NCBI GenBank assembly: GCA_034211115.1
Contig: JAXHTH010000286.1
Coordinates: 1-9,454 of the forward strand
Direction: 5' to 3'
Length of the DNA: 9,454 nucleotides
Source: JAXHTH01 sp034211115
Lineage (GTDB): Bacteria > Planctomycetota > Phycisphaerae > Phycisphaerales > SM1A02
In this document: positions 6,004 through 9,454 of the stretch, one piece after another
How positions within the stretch are numbered: position 1 is the first letter of the stretch
Layout: each line of letters opens with the position of its first letter
Position numbers and translations under genes: made by a program
Notes under the pieces: model-generated
Database searches by the model: none
The model's input: only the letters and a program-made list of their open reading frames with translations
What the model was told of the DNA's origin: nothing

Positions 6004-6073
6004 CTCACCACGGCCCTCTCCCAAGGGGAGAGGGAGCAGAAGCCCTCTCCCGCCGGGAGAGGGTTCGGGTGAG
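6004..6073. repeat. Two-hairpin palindromic intergenic element
   Basis: Two hairpins with identical arms stand side by side: CCCTCTCCC/GGGAGAGGG at 6014-6022 with 6026-6034 (loop AAG) and at 6043-6051 with 6055-6063 (loop GCC). They are bracketed by outer arms CTCACC (6004-6009) and GGTGAG (6068-6073). The whole 70 bases can fold as an outer stem carrying two hairpins, or as one long hairpin using the outermost arms. It lies 57 bases beyond the gcvP stop codon. The form resembles REP/BIME-like dispersed elements; the same CCCTCTCCC...GGGAGAGGG theme is familiar from many GC-rich genomes, though I cannot check copy number here. No T-run follows, so it is not a typical terminator. Confidence 0.75.
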
Positions 6074-6130
6074 GGGGCATTGCCACATGCGTGCGCAACG
6101 ATGCCGCCGTCAGACAGGGGCCGGCGACGG

Positions 6131-9094
<2,964 letters not shown>

Positions 9095-9207
9095 GTGCGC
9101 ATCGCCTGTGCTGGAAGAACGCGAACGGCGGGCCGGTGAAAGGGCGGGTATATCGCACGCCTGAAGGGCGGCGGACGATGGGCCGGCCTGCCGGGACCCC
9201 GCGGGGA

Positions 9208-9236
9208 ACTATATTCGCCGTCTCCGCGGCGAGCAA
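9208..9236 (-). promoter_or_regulatory. Candidate promoter for gcvP
   Basis: On the minus strand TTGCTC (9236-9231) and TATAGT (9213-9208) are separated by 17 bases; the -10 box matches five of six consensus positions and the -35 box has the TTG core. Transcription would start near 9201, inside a perfect 10-base palindrome CCCCGCGGGG (9197-9206), leaving a leader of about 107 bases. The 275-base gap to the divergent gene at 9370 contains no other gene; a small GGCGG/CCGCC hairpin lies at 9241-9253. Confidence 0.4.
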
Positions 9237-9369
9237 CGCGGGCGGCGACCGCCGGTACACTCTTTCACCCCGACCCATGCGTCGCCCCGCCCCCGGCCGG
9301 TGCAATACTCACCTCCGACCGCCACGCAACGGCCGGGCAGATCGCATGCCCGCGAACAAGGACAACGCC

Positions 9370-9454
9370 ATGCTCCATCCGATCCGATCACGCTCGCTGT
9401 CGATCGTCGCCTTCCTTCTGACGGTCGCCGCCGGTCCCGGCTGCTCGACGCAGG
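9370..9454 (+). CDS. Start of a probable exported protein or lipoprotein (partial)
   Basis: Twenty-eight codons run off the window edge. They form a typical export signal: basic residues R6 and R8, a hydrophobic core LSIVAFLLTVAAG (10-22), then GPGCST with C25 as a possible lipidated cysteine. The lipobox is imperfect, with proline at -2, so a type I signal peptide or plain anchor is also possible. AAGGA at 9358-9362 lies seven bases ahead of the ATG at 9370; an in-frame ATG at 9346 would add eight polar residues but has no ribosome-binding site. The gene diverges from gcvP. Its mature function cannot be judged from this fragment. Confidence 0.55.
   Translation, partial: MLHPIRSRSLSIVAFLLTVAAGPGCSTQ

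Noticed and set aside
9095..9369. Glycine riboswitch upstream of gcvP
   Set aside because: I looked for the paired aptamer layout typical of gcv leaders and saw neither its conserved purine-rich junctions nor a second aptamer; the leader is short and GC-rich.

Overview
The window reads as an ordinary chromosomal stretch from a GC-rich, Gram-negative-type bacterium. A planctomycete, perhaps of the Phycisphaerae kind, is my best guess. The reasons are the mix of an AsmA-like envelope protein, a stand-alone PilZ protein, a Gfo/Idh/MocA oxidoreductase and a possible lipoprotein; the very high GC; and intergenic spaces carrying short degenerate tandem repeats and GC-rich hairpins. This placement is inference; no RNA gene or other phylogenetic marker is present to settle it.

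Layout. On the + strand, positions 48-1264 hold pgsA and pgpA, overlapping by ATGA. They encode the last two steps of phosphatidylglycerol synthesis: PgsA makes phosphatidylglycerol-phosphate and PgpA dephosphorylates it. A strong hairpin at 1266-1288 separates them from a convergent run of minus-strand genes. Reading those from the right, they are gcvP (9094-6131, glycine decarboxylase of the glycine cleavage system), a Gfo/Idh/MocA oxidoreductase (5838-4639), a four-helix membrane protein of unknown family (4574-4125, GTG start), an AsmA-like envelope protein (4083-2548), a PilZ-domain protein (2367-1930) and an SRPBCC/AHSA1-like protein (1772-1311). At the right edge a new + strand gene begins at 9370, and its first 28 codons look like a secretion or lipoprotein signal.

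The oxidoreductase, membrane protein and AsmA-like genes are spaced 64 and 41 bases apart and may be one transcript. PilZ and SRPBCC follow after gaps of 180 and 157 bases and may have their own signals. The intergenic regions hold the most unusual sequence: a heptamer repeat array fills the oxidoreductase/membrane-protein gap and supplies the ribosome-binding site; a 70-base element with two hairpins lies downstream of gcvP; a 7-5-7 inverted repeat sits inside a plausible promoter for the oxidoreductase; and an 8-base-period repeat abuts pgsA. No mobile element, CRISPR array, RNA gene or defence-like cluster was seen. I found no convincing new multi-gene system; the findings are mainly about noncoding structure.
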